A stretch of DNA of 64,000 bases from Rhizobiales bacterium GAS188 (GCA_900104855.1 FNSS01000001.1:3596001-3660000); one strand, 5' to 3'. Shown: positions 55,015-63,763, counted from the first letter of the stretch. Made by a program: numbers and translations. Notes: a model not told the origin generated them from the sequence alone.

Positions 55015-55407
55015 TCAGTCTTGCGGAACGACGGCGACGCCTTGGATCTCGATCAGCATGGCGGGGTCGGCGAAGGCTGTAACGGTGATCGCAGCGCTCG
55101 CCGGAAAATCGCTCCGGAAGATCTCGGCCCGGATCTCGGTCATCGGCGTCGTATGGCGGGGATCGGTGAGGAACACCGTCATGGTCACGATGTCCTCGAG
55201 GCTCGCGCCCGCCTCCTTGAGCGTCGCCTCGATATTGGCGAAGGTCTGGCGCGCCTGCGCGGCGAAATCGCCGGCGAGCGACTTGCCCTCTGCATCCTTC
55301 TGACCCGTATGGCCGGCGATCCAGACGATCTTGCCGCCTTCGGTGATGACGGCCGGCGAGAAGGCGCGGCTCTTCTGCCAGCTGCCTCGGACGAAGCTCT
55401 TGCGCAA
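55015..55407 (-). CDS. RidA family (enamine/imine deaminase-like) protein
   Basis: A cytoplasmic RidA/YjgF-like protein of 130 residues. The TTG start at 55407 has GAGGAG at 6-nt spacing, while the ATG further upstream lacks a ribosome site. Family blocks: FSPAVITEGGKIVWIAGHTGQ, QARQTFANIEATLKEAGASLEDIVTMTVFLTD, and the C-terminal ALIEIQGVAVV. It has an Arg in the PRHTTPM region rather than the standard terminal site, so strict RidA activity is uncertain; other members act in aromatic or carbamate degradation. First gene of the set under the operator at 55451-55464. Confidence 0.88.
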   Translation of the reverse strand: MRKSFVRGSWQKSRAFSPAVITEGGKIVWIAGHTGQKDAEGKSLAGDFAAQARQTFANIEATLKEAGASLEDIVTMTVFLTDPRHTTPMTEIRAEIFRSDFPASAAITVTAFADPAMLIEIQGVAVVPQD

Positions 55408-55450
55408 GGTCGTCTCCTCACCCTTCGGGATTGATCGGCGCGCCGATTTC

Positions 55451-55464
55451 GGAAAACGATTGCA
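55451..55464. promoter_or_regulatory. LacI-family operator upstream of RidA/MFS/cupin genes
   Basis: GGAAAACGATTGCA matches the LacI-family consensus TGNAANCGNTTNCA at 13 of 14 positions. It lies 43 bp upstream of the RidA start and 93 bp before the lacI-type gene, between divergent genes. Confidence 0.75.
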
Positions 55465-55557
55465 CAAAGCTTCTTTTGCTGTCAACCATCGCTTCGCTTA
55501 TGAATTGACGGATGCCGGCAGCAGACCTGCGAGTGCAGGCCTGCGGTCCGGATCGGG

Positions 55558-56667
55558 ATGACCGAAGCGAAGAGCATGAGCGAAAGACGAAGCCAGAAGG
55601 CCGGTGCCGTGACGATCAAGGAGGTCGCGGCGCTTGCACGCGTGCATTCCTCGACCGTGTCGCGCGCCCTCAACCCGCAGACGCGCTCGAAGATCACCAA
55701 GGAAGTGGCGAGCCGCGTGATCGCTGCGGCGAACGCGCTCAAATACCGGCCCGATCGATCGGCCGCGAGCCTGAGGACGGGCCGCTCGCGGCTCGTCGGC
55801 GTGCTGGTGCCCGATATCGCCAATCTGGTCTTCGCGCCGATCCTGAGCGGGATCACCGAACGCCTCTCGGCCGAGGGCTATGCGACCCTGGTCGCGGATG
55901 CCGGCAACGAGCTCGCCTCGCAGATCGAGCTGGTGGACGGGCTGATCGCCCATCGCGTCGACGGCTTGATCCTGGCGACGGCGAGCCGCGACGATGCGGT
56001 GGTGGCGCGCTGCCTCGAGCGCGACATTCCGATCGTGCTCGTCAATCGCGCCGAGGCGCAGTCGCGAGTGTCGGCCGTCGTCTCCGATGACGGGCGCGGC
56101 ATGCAGCTCGCGGTCGATCATCTGGTGGGGCTCGGCCATCGGCTGATCGGCCATATCGGGGGGCCGGAGGGCCTGTCGACCGGCTATTTGCGTCGCAGGG
56201 GTTTCGAGGCCGCTGTGGCGAACCATCAGATTCGCCCTTCCCAGGCGCCGGTGGAGACGGCTTCCGCCTATACGCGCGAGGCCGGCGCCGAGGCGGCCCG
56301 GCGCCTGCTCGACCGGCATAAGGGCCTGACCGCGATCGTCGCCGCCAATGACCTTCTGGCGCTCGGCGCCTATGACGTGCTGCATGAGCGAGGCTTGCGC
56401 TGTCCCGCCGACATGTCGGTCGTCGGCCATAACGACATGCCGCTGATGGATCTCGTCTCGCCGGCCTTGACCACGGTGCGCATCGGGCATCGCGACATGG
56501 GGCGCGAGGCCGCCGACCTCCTGGTGCAGCGCATGCTGCGCGGCGACCTGCCGACCCGCAATGTGATGCTCGCGCCGAAGCTGATCCTGCGCGCCTCGAC
56601 GGCGCCGCCGCAGGTGGTGGGCGCACCGCGGCCGACGCGTCGAAAGCCCGCACACAAGCCCGCCTGA
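55558..56667 (+). CDS. LacI family transcriptional regulator
   Basis: A regulator of 369 residues. The LacI DNA-binding domain is clear: VTIKEVAALARVHSSTVSRALNPQTRSKITKEVASRVIAAANALKYRPDRSA, followed by the periplasmic-binding-protein-like ligand domain (VGVLVPDIANLVFAPIL, DGLILATASRDD, AVDHLVGLGHRLIGHIGGP, NDLLALGAYDVL, VGHNDMPLM). ATG 55558 is used; ATG 55576 is possible. It lies between two target sets, the RidA-MFS-cupin genes and the binding protein at 56676-57668, each with a matching operator. Effector unknown. Confidence 0.94.
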   Translation: MTEAKSMSERRSQKAGAVTIKEVAALARVHSSTVSRALNPQTRSKITKEVASRVIAAANALKYRPDRSAASLRTGRSRLVGVLVPDIANLVFAPILSGITERLSAEGYATLVADAGNELASQIELVDGLIAHRVDGLILATASRDDAVVARCLERDIPIVLVNRAEAQSRVSAVVSDDGRGMQLAVDHLVGLGHRLIGHIGGPEGLSTGYLRRRGFEAAVANHQIRPSQAPVETASAYTREAGAEAARRLLDRHKGLTAIVAANDLLALGAYDVLHERGLRCPADMSVVGHNDMPLMDLVSPALTTVRIGHRDMGREAADLLVQRMLRGDLPTRNVMLAPKLILRASTAPPQVVGAPRPTRRKPAHKPA

Positions 56668-56675
56668 ACGTCGCC

Positions 56676-57668
56676 CTATTTCGACAAGGCGCTTGATCGC
56701 TGTTCCGTCCGGCCCCGCCGCGGCGCCGATGCGAGAGCTGCCGCACGGAAGCTGTCGTCGATATAGAGATCGGCGTCGGCCAAGGAGAGCGCCAAACCGC
56801 GATGGCGCGAGCGCAGCGCCAGCACCGTCGCGACGCCTACGCGGTTGATGGCGAGGTCGCGCGTGAAACCCGAAGGTCCGCCCAGAAGCTGGCAATAGGC
56901 CTTTGCCGCAACGGCCGCGGAAATCCCCGGCATATGGGCACGCAGGCAGGCGATCGCCGCCGGCGCATTCGCCTCTTCGGCCAGCCAGGCGAGAGACGCA
57001 TGGAAGCCTGCGATGAAATCGCGCATCGCCTCGCCGTTGCGTTTCGCAAAGCTGCGCCGCGCGGCGCCGACGATGCCCTGATAGGCGCCGAGCTGCGTGG
57101 ACGCGCGGACGAGGCGCTTCATTCCGGCCTCCTCGGCGATGAGATCGAGCGGCGTGTTGAGAAGGGTGCCCTGCTGGGCGCCCTCGACAAGGCCGCGCAA
57201 GCGCTCGGCGCCGTTGCCGACGCTGACGAAGTTCACTTCGGCGCCGATGCCGGCGCAGCCGACAAGCTCGCGCAACACGAAGGCGAAGCCGGTGGTCAGC
57301 GCATCGACGCTGAGCGTCGCTCCGCGCAGCCCCGCGATATCGTCGATGTCGGGACGCACCGTCAGGCTGAGCAAGCCGTCATCGACGCCCATGAAGGCGA
57401 AGAAATCCGCCGCATGCGGCAAGTCTTCCTCGCCCTGACGGGCCACATAGGCGACCACATTGTCGATGGCGGTGAGGGCGATATCGATCTCGCCGTCATG
57501 GAGCTTGCGCGCCATCAGTCGCGAATTGGGCACGATACCGAGCTCGAGCGACAGGCCGCGCTCCCGGAAAAGCCCTTGCTCGACACCGGCCCAGAGCGGC
57601 CAGTTCGAGGCGCCCGCGAAGGCGACGACGCGCAATCGCCGCCCAATTCTCGCCGGTGCAACGTCCAT
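56676..57668 (-). CDS. NMT1/THI5-like substrate-binding protein without signal peptide
   Basis: A protein of 330 residues of the NMT1/SsuA-like binding fold: RVVAFAGASNWPLWAGVEQGLFRERGLSLELGIVPNS, DGEIDIALTAIDNVVAYV and GIVGAARRSFAKRN. No signal peptide is visible in the first 60 residues, so it may be cytoplasmic, an enzyme-like or sensory family member, or the start may be mis-set. Two His-rich or iron sites are not apparent. Convergent with the lacI-type gene (9-bp gap); its upstream operator at 57738 links it to that regulon. Confidence 0.8.
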   Translation of the reverse strand: MDVAPARIGRRLRVVAFAGASNWPLWAGVEQGLFRERGLSLELGIVPNSRLMARKLHDGEIDIALTAIDNVVAYVARQGEEDLPHAADFFAFMGVDDGLLSLTVRPDIDDIAGLRGATLSVDALTTGFAFVLRELVGCAGIGAEVNFVSVGNGAERLRGLVEGAQQGTLLNTPLDLIAEEAGMKRLVRASTQLGAYQGIVGAARRSFAKRNGEAMRDFIAGFHASLAWLAEEANAPAAIACLRAHMPGISAAVAAKAYCQLLGGPSGFTRDLAINRVGVATVLALRSRHRGLALSLADADLYIDDSFRAAALASAPRRGRTEQRSSALSK

Positions 57669-57737
57669 CGCGAATCCCTGATCTGTCAGCCGGTCTGCCC
57701 CGCTATGGATTTCAATGTGGCGCGGATTCAGTCACGA

Positions 57738-57751
57738 CGCAATCGATTGCA
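57738..57751. promoter_or_regulatory. LacI-family operator upstream of the NMT1-like gene
   Basis: CGCAATCGATTGCA matches TGNAANCGNTTNCA at 13 of 14 positions and contains the perfect palindrome GCAATCGATTGC. It shares CGATTGCAC with the operator at 55451, 70 bp upstream of the gene start. Confidence 0.78.
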
Positions 57752-57780
57752 CCTGGCCTGCGATTATCGTGATTCGGCCA

Positions 57781-57802
57781 TCCTCCCCAGCAAGGGGGAG
57801 GA
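57781..57802. other. Hairpin between the LacI regulon and the pilus operon
   Basis: TCCTCCCC-AGCAAG-GGGGAGGA, a perfect 8-bp stem. The rest of the 57752-57984 gap holds the conserved pilin leader block at 57850-57890. Confidence 0.5.
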
Positions 57803-57849
57803 ATGAGGTGGGGGGCTGACGCGCAGGGCCCTTGATGGCGATCATCCCT

Positions 57850-57890
57850 GCGCTAATGGCTTGTTAAGGAGTGTGCAACCATAAATTGCA
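57850..57890 (+). promoter_or_regulatory. Conserved leader block of pilin gene 1 (candidate promoter)
   Basis: GCGCTAATGGCTTGTTAAGG and, after 7 bases, CAACCATAAATTGCA recur almost unchanged at 58714-58753 before pilin gene 2. TTGTTA and TAAATT are promoter-like but the spacing is short, so the exact promoter is uncertain. Confidence 0.6.
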
Positions 57891-57984
57891 TCCGGTGATC
57901 TGAGACTCCATTCCCAATGCTTCCACTCGGGCAAACGGTGGCCACGGGAACTCGGATTCCTGTGTCCAAATGGCGGAGGCCGTC

Positions 57985-58473
57985 ATGTGGTGGAAACGCG
58001 TCGCGGTGCTTCTCGCCTGCATCCTCGTGCCAGGCGCCGCCCAGGCGACCGCCGTCACCGGGACCTTCCAGGTCCAGATCCAGATCCAGGCGACCTGCAT
58101 CCTGGTCAGCTCCAGCAACCTCACCTTCGCGACCTCAGGCGTGCTCACCGCCAATGTCGATCAGACGAGCACGATCACCGTGGAGTGCACCAACACCACG
58201 CCCTACAATATCGGGCTCAACCAAGGCGTGAATGGCGGCAGCGTGACGACCCGCCAGATGAAGGGCGGCCCGTCGAACGAGTTGATCGGCTACTCGCTCT
58301 CCAGCGATGCGGCGCGCAGCGTGAATTGGGGGCAGACCATCGGCACCGATACGGTCGTCGGCACCGGCAATGGCAGCCCGCAGGCCTACACGGTCTATGG
58401 CCGCGTGCCGCCGCAGACGACGCCCTCGCCCGGCACTTACACCGACACGATCACGGTCACCGTTACCTATTGA
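57985..58473 (+). CDS. Spore coat U (SCPU) domain pilin, copy 1
   Basis: A secreted pilin subunit of 162 residues of the archaic chaperone-usher (Csu/SCPU) type. The signal peptide (MWWKRVAVLLACILVPGAAQA) is followed by the SCPU fold, with QATCILVSSSNLTF, TVECTNTTPYNIGLNQG, RQMKGG and the C-terminal GTYTDTITVTVTY strand that donates to the next subunit. GGAGG lies before ATG 57985. About 17 residues differ from copy 2. Probably the major pilus subunit. Confidence 0.93.
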   Translation: MWWKRVAVLLACILVPGAAQATAVTGTFQVQIQIQATCILVSSSNLTFATSGVLTANVDQTSTITVECTNTTPYNIGLNQGVNGGSVTTRQMKGGPSNELIGYSLSSDAARSVNWGQTIGTDTVVGTGNGSPQAYTVYGRVPPQTTPSPGTYTDTITVTVTY

Positions 58474-58540
58474 GCCTTATCGAGCGCAGCTGCTTCTCGG
58501 CGGCTGCAGGGCTGTCTGGGGAAAGTATCGATCGTGGCAT

Positions 58541-58675
58541 AGGCGTGGATGGCCGGGCCAAGCCCGGCCAAGACGCGATTGCTATGGCGAGCGCAATCAA
58601 GATTCGGTGGTCATTTTGCTCAGGCGAACGGACCCATCCCCGTCTTGGCCGGGCTTGGCCCGGCCATCCACGCCT
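58541..58675. repeat. 35-bp perfect inverted repeat between the pilin copies, family C
   Basis: Arms at 58541-58575 and 58641-58675 are exact inverses, beginning AGGCGTGGATGGCCGGGCCA. The 65-bp centre is unique. The 399-bp gap between the pilin genes holds this element and the second leader block. Confidence 0.95.
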
Positions 58676-58713
58676 GTCCGCTGCGAATTCCGGACCATCT
58701 GGAATTGAGAAGG

Positions 58714-58753
58714 GCGCTAAGGGCTTGTTAAGACATATGCAACCATAAATTGC
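58714..58753 (+). promoter_or_regulatory. Conserved leader block of pilin gene 2 (candidate promoter)
   Basis: GCGCTAAGGGCTTGTTAAGA and CAACCATAAATTGCA copy the block at 57850-57890 with few changes, showing that the duplication included the control region. Confidence 0.6.
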
Positions 58754-58872
58754 ACACCCTGACTTAGCACTCGATTCACCAAGGCCGGGGCAAGCTCGAA
58801 CGTAGGCCATCGGATCTCACATCCATGGGTCCGGCACGCAATCTTTGGGGGTGTAAACGGCAGGAGGCCGTC

Positions 58873-59361
58873 ATGTGGTGGAAACGCGGCGCAGTGCTTC
58901 TGATGTGCCTCCTGGTGCCGGGCGCCGCCGCCGCGGCCACCGTGACCGGGACATTCCAGGTCCAAATCCAGATCCAGGCGACCTGCATCCTGGTGAGCTC
59001 CAGCAACCTGACCTTCGCGACCTCAGGCGTCCTCACCGGCAATGTCGACCAGACGAGCACGATCACCGTGCAGTGCACCAACACGACGCCCTATAATGTC
59101 GGGCTCAACGCGGGTGCGAATGGCGGCAGCGTGACGACCCGCCAGATGAAGGGCGGCCCCACCAACCAGCTGATCAATTACTCGCTCTCCAGCGATGCGG
59201 CGCGCACCGTGAATTGGGGGCAGACCATCGGCACCGACACGGTCGCCGGCACCGGAAATGGCAGCCAGCAGGCCTACACGGTCTATGGCCGCGTGCCGCC
59301 GCAGACGACGCCGTCGCCCGGCACCTACACCGACACGATCACGGTGACCGTTACCTATTGA
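58873..59361 (+). CDS. Spore coat U (SCPU) domain pilin, copy 2
   Basis: A second 162-residue SCPU pilin, colinear with copy 1 without gaps; the last 45 residues are almost identical. The signal peptide is slightly changed (MWWKRGAVLLMCLLVPGAAA). AGGAGG lies 4 nt before ATG 58873. Differences cluster in signal and surface loops (TNQLINYS, QCTNTTPYNVGLNAG). It may build a mixed pilus or act as a variant subunit. Confidence 0.93.
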   Translation: MWWKRGAVLLMCLLVPGAAAAATVTGTFQVQIQIQATCILVSSSNLTFATSGVLTGNVDQTSTITVQCTNTTPYNVGLNAGANGGSVTTRQMKGGPTNQLINYSLSSDAARTVNWGQTIGTDTVAGTGNGSQQAYTVYGRVPPQTTPSPGTYTDTITVTVTY

Positions 59362-59412
59362 GCCTTGCACCTGTTGCGGCTTGTCCGCGAGGTTGGTTCC
59401 AGGGAGGTCTGC

Positions 59413-60123
59413 ATGCGCCTTGCCGTTCTCGCCGCCTTCGCATCGGCGATGTTCGCCTCCCTCGCCAGCGCTGGTTCCCTGCAGGTCGCTCCGGTGATCA
59501 TCGATGTCGCGGCCCCCGGCGCCGCCGCGACCATCACCTTGCGCAATTCGGGTAAGGCGCCACTCGCGGCGCAGCTGCGCATCTATCGATGGACCCAGGA
59601 TGGCGGCGAGGAGCGCCTCGACTCGACCGAGGACGTCGTCGTGAGCCCGCCCGCCGTCGAGTTGAGACCGCAGCAGGACTATGTGGTGCGCATCGTGCGC
59701 ATCACCAAGCAGCCGGTCATGGGCGAAGAATCCTACCGCCTCCTGGTCGATGAGCTACCGGATCCCCTGCAGACCTCGGGCGTGCAGCTCGTCATGCGCC
59801 ACTCCCTGCCGGTCTTCTTCGACGGGCCGGGCGCCTCGCCGGCCGAGCCGGTCTGGACGCTCGCCCGCAGCGGCAATGGCCTCACCTTGTCGGTCGCCAA
59901 TCATGGTGACCGGCGCATAAGGCTGTCGGCCCTCAGCGTCGGGGAGGGCGGCCACGCGGTGTCCTTCGGCGGCGGTCTCGTCGGCTATGCGCTCGGCCGC
60001 TCGACGATGCGCTTCGCCACCAAGGCCAAGGGCCAGATCGCGGCCGGCGGCAAGATACCGATCAAGGGCAACACCGAGCAAGGCAGCTTCAATGCGCTCG
60101 CGGTGCTCCAAGCCGCGCGCTAG
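59413..60123 (+). CDS. Periplasmic pilus chaperone (PapD-like)
   Basis: A two-domain immunoglobulin-like chaperone of 236 residues with signal peptide (MRLAVLAAFASAMFASLASA). Family blocks: SLQVAPVIIDVAAPGAAATITLRNSG, QLRIYRWTQDGG, VVVSPPAVELRPQQDYVVRIVRI and a hydrophobic donor strand, then a C-terminal domain. It caps SCPU subunits by donor-strand complementation and delivers them to the usher. AGGGAGG precedes ATG 59413; 51 bp after pilin 2. Confidence 0.93.
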   Translation: MRLAVLAAFASAMFASLASAGSLQVAPVIIDVAAPGAAATITLRNSGKAPLAAQLRIYRWTQDGGEERLDSTEDVVVSPPAVELRPQQDYVVRIVRITKQPVMGEESYRLLVDELPDPLQTSGVQLVMRHSLPVFFDGPGASPAEPVWTLARSGNGLTLSVANHGDRRIRLSALSVGEGGHAVSFGGGLVGYALGRSTMRFATKAKGQIAAGGKIPIKGNTEQGSFNALAVLQAAR

Positions 60124-62542
60124 CCAGCTCGTCATCGTGACCGTCATGTCGATCGTCATGCTGCGCGCCACCCACCCCGTTTTTGCGGATGAGCGGCGTG
60201 CCTTGCAGCTCGAAGTGTATCTGCGCGGCCAACCGACCCATCTGATCGCGGCTTTCGGGCAGGGCTCGGACGGCAGCCTGTGGGCCAGGCGCAGCGAGCT
60301 CGAGGAGGTCGGGCTCAAGGTGCCGCCTGGCTTCCGCGTCGACGAGGAGGTGCCGCTCTCCGATCTTCCAGGCGTCCGCTATCGCTATGACGAAGTGCGC
60401 CAGAGCGTCGATTTCGACGTGCCCGACACGCGGCTCCTGCCCAAGCAATATGAGGCCACGCCGCAGCCGGACACCGGCGCCAATGTCGATCGCTCGAGCC
60501 CGGGCGTGGTGGTGAACTACACGCTGTTCGGCGCGGGCGGCGGCACCCGTCTCTCGGATGCGCAATATCAGGGCGCCTCGGCCAAGCTCGACGCGCGCGC
60601 CTTCGGCTATTTCGGCGTCGTCTCGCAGAGCCTGCTCGTGACCTCGAATTCGGTCGATACCGGCCTCCCCGCGGAGCTGCGCCTCGATTCGAGCTGGAGC
60701 TATTCGGATCCCGACACGCTCATCACCTGGCGCGCCGGCGATACGATCTCGGGAGGCCTTGCCTGGACGCGGCCCATCCGTTTGGGCGGAGTGCAGGTCG
60801 AGCGCAATTTCGCGCTGCGCCCCGATCTCGTGACGCTACCCTTGCCCAATGTCAGCGGCAGCGCCGCGGTGCCCTCCACGGTCGACATCTATGTCAACAA
60901 TGTCCGCGCCATTTCCCAGGACGTGTCGAGCGGCCCCTTCCGCATCAACAACATCCCGATCCTCACCGGCGACGGCGCCGCGCGCATCGTGGTACGCGAC
61001 GCTTCCGGCCGGGCGACCGAGACCACCTTGCCGTTCTTCGTGTCGAGCCAGCTGCTGCGCGAGGGGCTCTTCGATTTCTCGGCGGAGCTCGGCTATCCGC
61101 GGCTGTTCTACGGCAGCAAATCCGATGCTTATGCCGGAACGCCCGCCGCCTCCGCGAGCTCCCGCTACGGGCTGACGAACCACCTGACCCTCGAAGCCCA
61201 TGCCGAAGGCACTCACGGCTTCGGCAATGGCGGTCTCGGCGCCATCCTCGGCCTCAATGGCATCGGCCTGTTCAGTGCCGCGGCGAGCGGAAGCTGGCAG
61301 AATGGCAGCATGGGGGCGCAAGCCTATGCGGCCTATGAGACGCAGCTGTTCGGTATTTCCTTCAATGCCTCGACGCAGCGCAGCTTCCGCAACTATGCCG
61401 ATCTCGCCTCGGTCACGGCGCAGCCGCTGGCGATCGCCTCGCAGGCCAACCAGATCGCCTCGCTGCAAACCTATCTCACTGCGACGACGCTCTACAATCC
61501 GGCGAGCCTTGTTCCGACATTTTCGGTCAAGCCAGCGCGCGCCCTCGACCGGATCTCGGTGGGGCTGCCGCTGCCCTTCGTGGCAGGTGCACTCAATTTC
61601 GGCTATGCGCATGTCAAGGACGAGGCGAGCGGCCGCAGCCAAATCGTCAATGCGAGCTATACGCGCCCCATCCGCGACGCCGGCTCCTTCTATCTCACCG
61701 TCTATGCCGATCTCGACCATCACAAGAATGCCGGCATCTTCGCCGGCATCTCGCTGCCGCTCGGGCAGGACGTGACGGCCTCGGTCGGCGTCAGCCGTGA
61801 CCGCAGCGGCCTCTCGGTCGCGACCGACATCACCAAGCCCTTGCAGCAAGAGCCGGGCAGCTATGGCTGGCGCCTGCGCGACGTCGAAGGCAATGGCGGC
61901 CAGCAGCAACGCCAGGCGAGCTTCGGCTATCGGGCCAATCAGGGCCAGGTCCAGGTGACGGCGACCCAGTCGCGAGGCGGCGTCGCCGGCACGGCGCAGC
62001 TCGACGGCGCCGTCGTCGCCTCGGGCGGCGGCCTGTTCATGACCAACCGCATCGACGACGCCTTCGCGGTCGTCAATGCCGGCGCGCCGCATGTCGACGT
62101 GCTCTACGAGAACCGTGTGGTGGCGCAGACGGACGCATCGGGCCGGGCCATCGTGCCGACCTTGCGCGCCTATCAGGCGAACGCCATCGCGGTCGATCCG
62201 CGCAACTTGCCGATCAATGCGTCGATCGACACGACGCGGCAGGTGCTGAAGCCTTCAGACCGGGCCGGCGTCGTCGTCGATTTCGGCATCAGGACGCAGA
62301 CGCATTCGGCAATCGTCATCCTGCAGGACGGCGACGGCAGGCCGCTCCAGGCAGGGCTGCGCGGCTCGAGCGATACGGGGCACGCTTTCTTCGTCGGCCA
62401 TGACGGGCGCGCCTTCATGACCGACCTTGCGGCGCACAATCTCGTCAGCGTGCGGCGGCGTGACGACAGCTGCGCGGCGCGCTTCGACTATGCGCCGCGC
62501 GGCGACACGCAGGTGGTCATCGGGCCGGTGACGTGCCGATGA
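60092..62542 (+). CDS. Outer-membrane usher of an archaic chaperone-usher pilus
   Basis: An outer-membrane translocation pore of about 816 residues. The start is uncertain: ATG 60092 gives a basic n-region and signal peptide (VIVTVMSIVMLRATHPVFA) and overlaps the chaperone gene by 32 bp; ATG 60146 is the shorter choice. It has the usher N-terminal domain (LQLEVYLRGQPTHLIAAF), a long beta-barrel with plug (about 230-320) and two C-terminal domains ending CRRRDDSC..VIGPVTC-like, with a disulphide pair. Exports and assembles the SCPU subunits. Confidence 0.92.
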   Translation: MRSRCSKPRASQLVIVTVMSIVMLRATHPVFADERRALQLEVYLRGQPTHLIAAFGQGSDGSLWARRSELEEVGLKVPPGFRVDEEVPLSDLPGVRYRYDEVRQSVDFDVPDTRLLPKQYEATPQPDTGANVDRSSPGVVVNYTLFGAGGGTRLSDAQYQGASAKLDARAFGYFGVVSQSLLVTSNSVDTGLPAELRLDSSWSYSDPDTLITWRAGDTISGGLAWTRPIRLGGVQVERNFALRPDLVTLPLPNVSGSAAVPSTVDIYVNNVRAISQDVSSGPFRINNIPILTGDGAARIVVRDASGRATETTLPFFVSSQLLREGLFDFSAELGYPRLFYGSKSDAYAGTPAASASSRYGLTNHLTLEAHAEGTHGFGNGGLGAILGLNGIGLFSAAASGSWQNGSMGAQAYAAYETQLFGISFNASTQRSFRNYADLASVTAQPLAIASQANQIASLQTYLTATTLYNPASLVPTFSVKPARALDRISVGLPLPFVAGALNFGYAHVKDEASGRSQIVNASYTRPIRDAGSFYLTVYADLDHHKNAGIFAGISLPLGQDVTASVGVSRDRSGLSVATDITKPLQQEPGSYGWRLRDVEGNGGQQQRQASFGYRANQGQVQVTATQSRGGVAGTAQLDGAVVASGGGLFMTNRIDDAFAVVNAGAPHVDVLYENRVVAQTDASGRAIVPTLRAYQANAIAVDPRNLPINASIDTTRQVLKPSDRAGVVVDFGIRTQTHSAIVILQDGDGRPLQAGLRGSSDTGHAFFVGHDGRAFMTDLAAHNLVSVRRRDDSCAARFDYAPRGDTQVVIGPVTCR

Positions 62543-63531
62543 GGCGCCTCGCCGAAGCATCGGCCAAATGCTTGCGCCCGTGCCTGCGCCTGTCCGCGAT
62601 GCTGGCGCTCGCCCTCTTCATTTGGTGGCCGCGGGCAGGCGACGTCGCCCTGGCCCAAAGCTGCACGCTGAGCGTCGCCAATGAGGCCTTCGGCTCGATC
62701 GACGTGACAGCGAATACGAGCTTCGACACCACGGCGACGCTCACGGTCACCTGCAGCGGCCTGATCTTGTTGCCGGTGCAGGTCTGCATCAGCCTGGGGC
62801 CAGGCTCTGCCGGCGCCAACAGCCCCTCCGACAGGCTGATGGCGAGCGGCGGCAACCAGCTCCATTACGGCCTGTTCACCGATGCGGCGCGCTCCATTCC
62901 CTTCGGCTCCTATGTGACGCCGAGCTTCGGCACGGGCGTGACCGTCACCCTGCCGATCGGAGGCGGGACCGTGATGCGGACCGTCTATGGCCGCGTTGCC
63001 GCCGGCCAGCAGACACTCCCGGCCGGGAGCTATCTGTCGAGCTTCTCCGGCGTCAATGCCGAGATCCAGTACGGTCTCACCTCGGGGCTGCTCGGCTGCA
63101 ACCTCCTCACCTCCACGAGCACCGCGAGCTTCAACGCTACGGCGAGCGTGACGACGACGTGCCGCGTCACCACCAGCAACCTCAATTTCGGCGCAGTCGG
63201 CGTGATCGCCGCCAATTCGGATGCGAGCACCAATCTCGGGCCGGTCTGCACCAATGGCACGCCCTACACGATCGGCCTCGATGGCGGCCTTTCCGGAGCC
63301 ACCAACCCGACGCAGCGCAAGATGACCAATGGCGCGCCCTTCGTGCTCTACGGGCTCTATCAGGATGCGGCGCGCAGTCAGGCTTTCGGCAACACGATCG
63401 GCACCAACACGGTTGGCGGCACCGGCACTGGCCTGTCGCAAACGGTGTCGGTCTTCGGGCGTGTGGCGCCGCAGGCGACGCCCGCGCCCGGCACCTATTC
63501 GGATACCATCACGGTGACCCTGACCTTTTGA
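62539..63531 (+). CDS. Two-domain SCPU protein, candidate tip adhesin (CsuE-like)
   Basis: A secreted protein of 330 residues with a signal peptide ending near VALA-QSC and two SCPU domains (about 40-175 and 180-330); the second ends in GTYSDTITVTLTF like the pilins. ATG 62539 overlaps the usher stop (ATGA). Last gene of the operon. By analogy with Csu pili, the double-domain subunit is the tip adhesin that initiates assembly; the N-terminal domain lacks a donor-strand role and should bind the surface. Confidence 0.9.
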   Translation: MRRLAEASAKCLRPCLRLSAMLALALFIWWPRAGDVALAQSCTLSVANEAFGSIDVTANTSFDTTATLTVTCSGLILLPVQVCISLGPGSAGANSPSDRLMASGGNQLHYGLFTDAARSIPFGSYVTPSFGTGVTVTLPIGGGTVMRTVYGRVAAGQQTLPAGSYLSSFSGVNAEIQYGLTSGLLGCNLLTSTSTASFNATASVTTTCRVTTSNLNFGAVGVIAANSDASTNLGPVCTNGTPYTIGLDGGLSGATNPTQRKMTNGAPFVLYGLYQDAARSQAFGNTIGTNTVGGTGTGLSQTVSVFGRVAPQATPAPGTYSDTITVTLTF

Positions 63532-63763
63532 GCGGCGCGGCGTCCTAGCCAAGGCTGTCGGCGCTGGGCTATCAGCATCAAGACCTTGCAGCACCAAGAC
63601 CTGACATCACAGTCAAGCCATCACTATGCCGTGCGCCCTCATCGGCCGCGCGGTGCACCTTCACAAGTGCGATATTTCAAGCCTAAACTATCACCGAGAG
63701 GCGACAGCCGGGGTCGAAGGCCCTTGGAGCTGATCATCACAGGGGCGACAGGAGGGTATGCTT
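63532..63763. other. 232-bp intergenic region
   Basis: Leader of the following binding-protein gene. No clear operator, repeat or terminator is seen; GGAGGG at 63751-63756 is its ribosome site. Confidence 0.5.
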
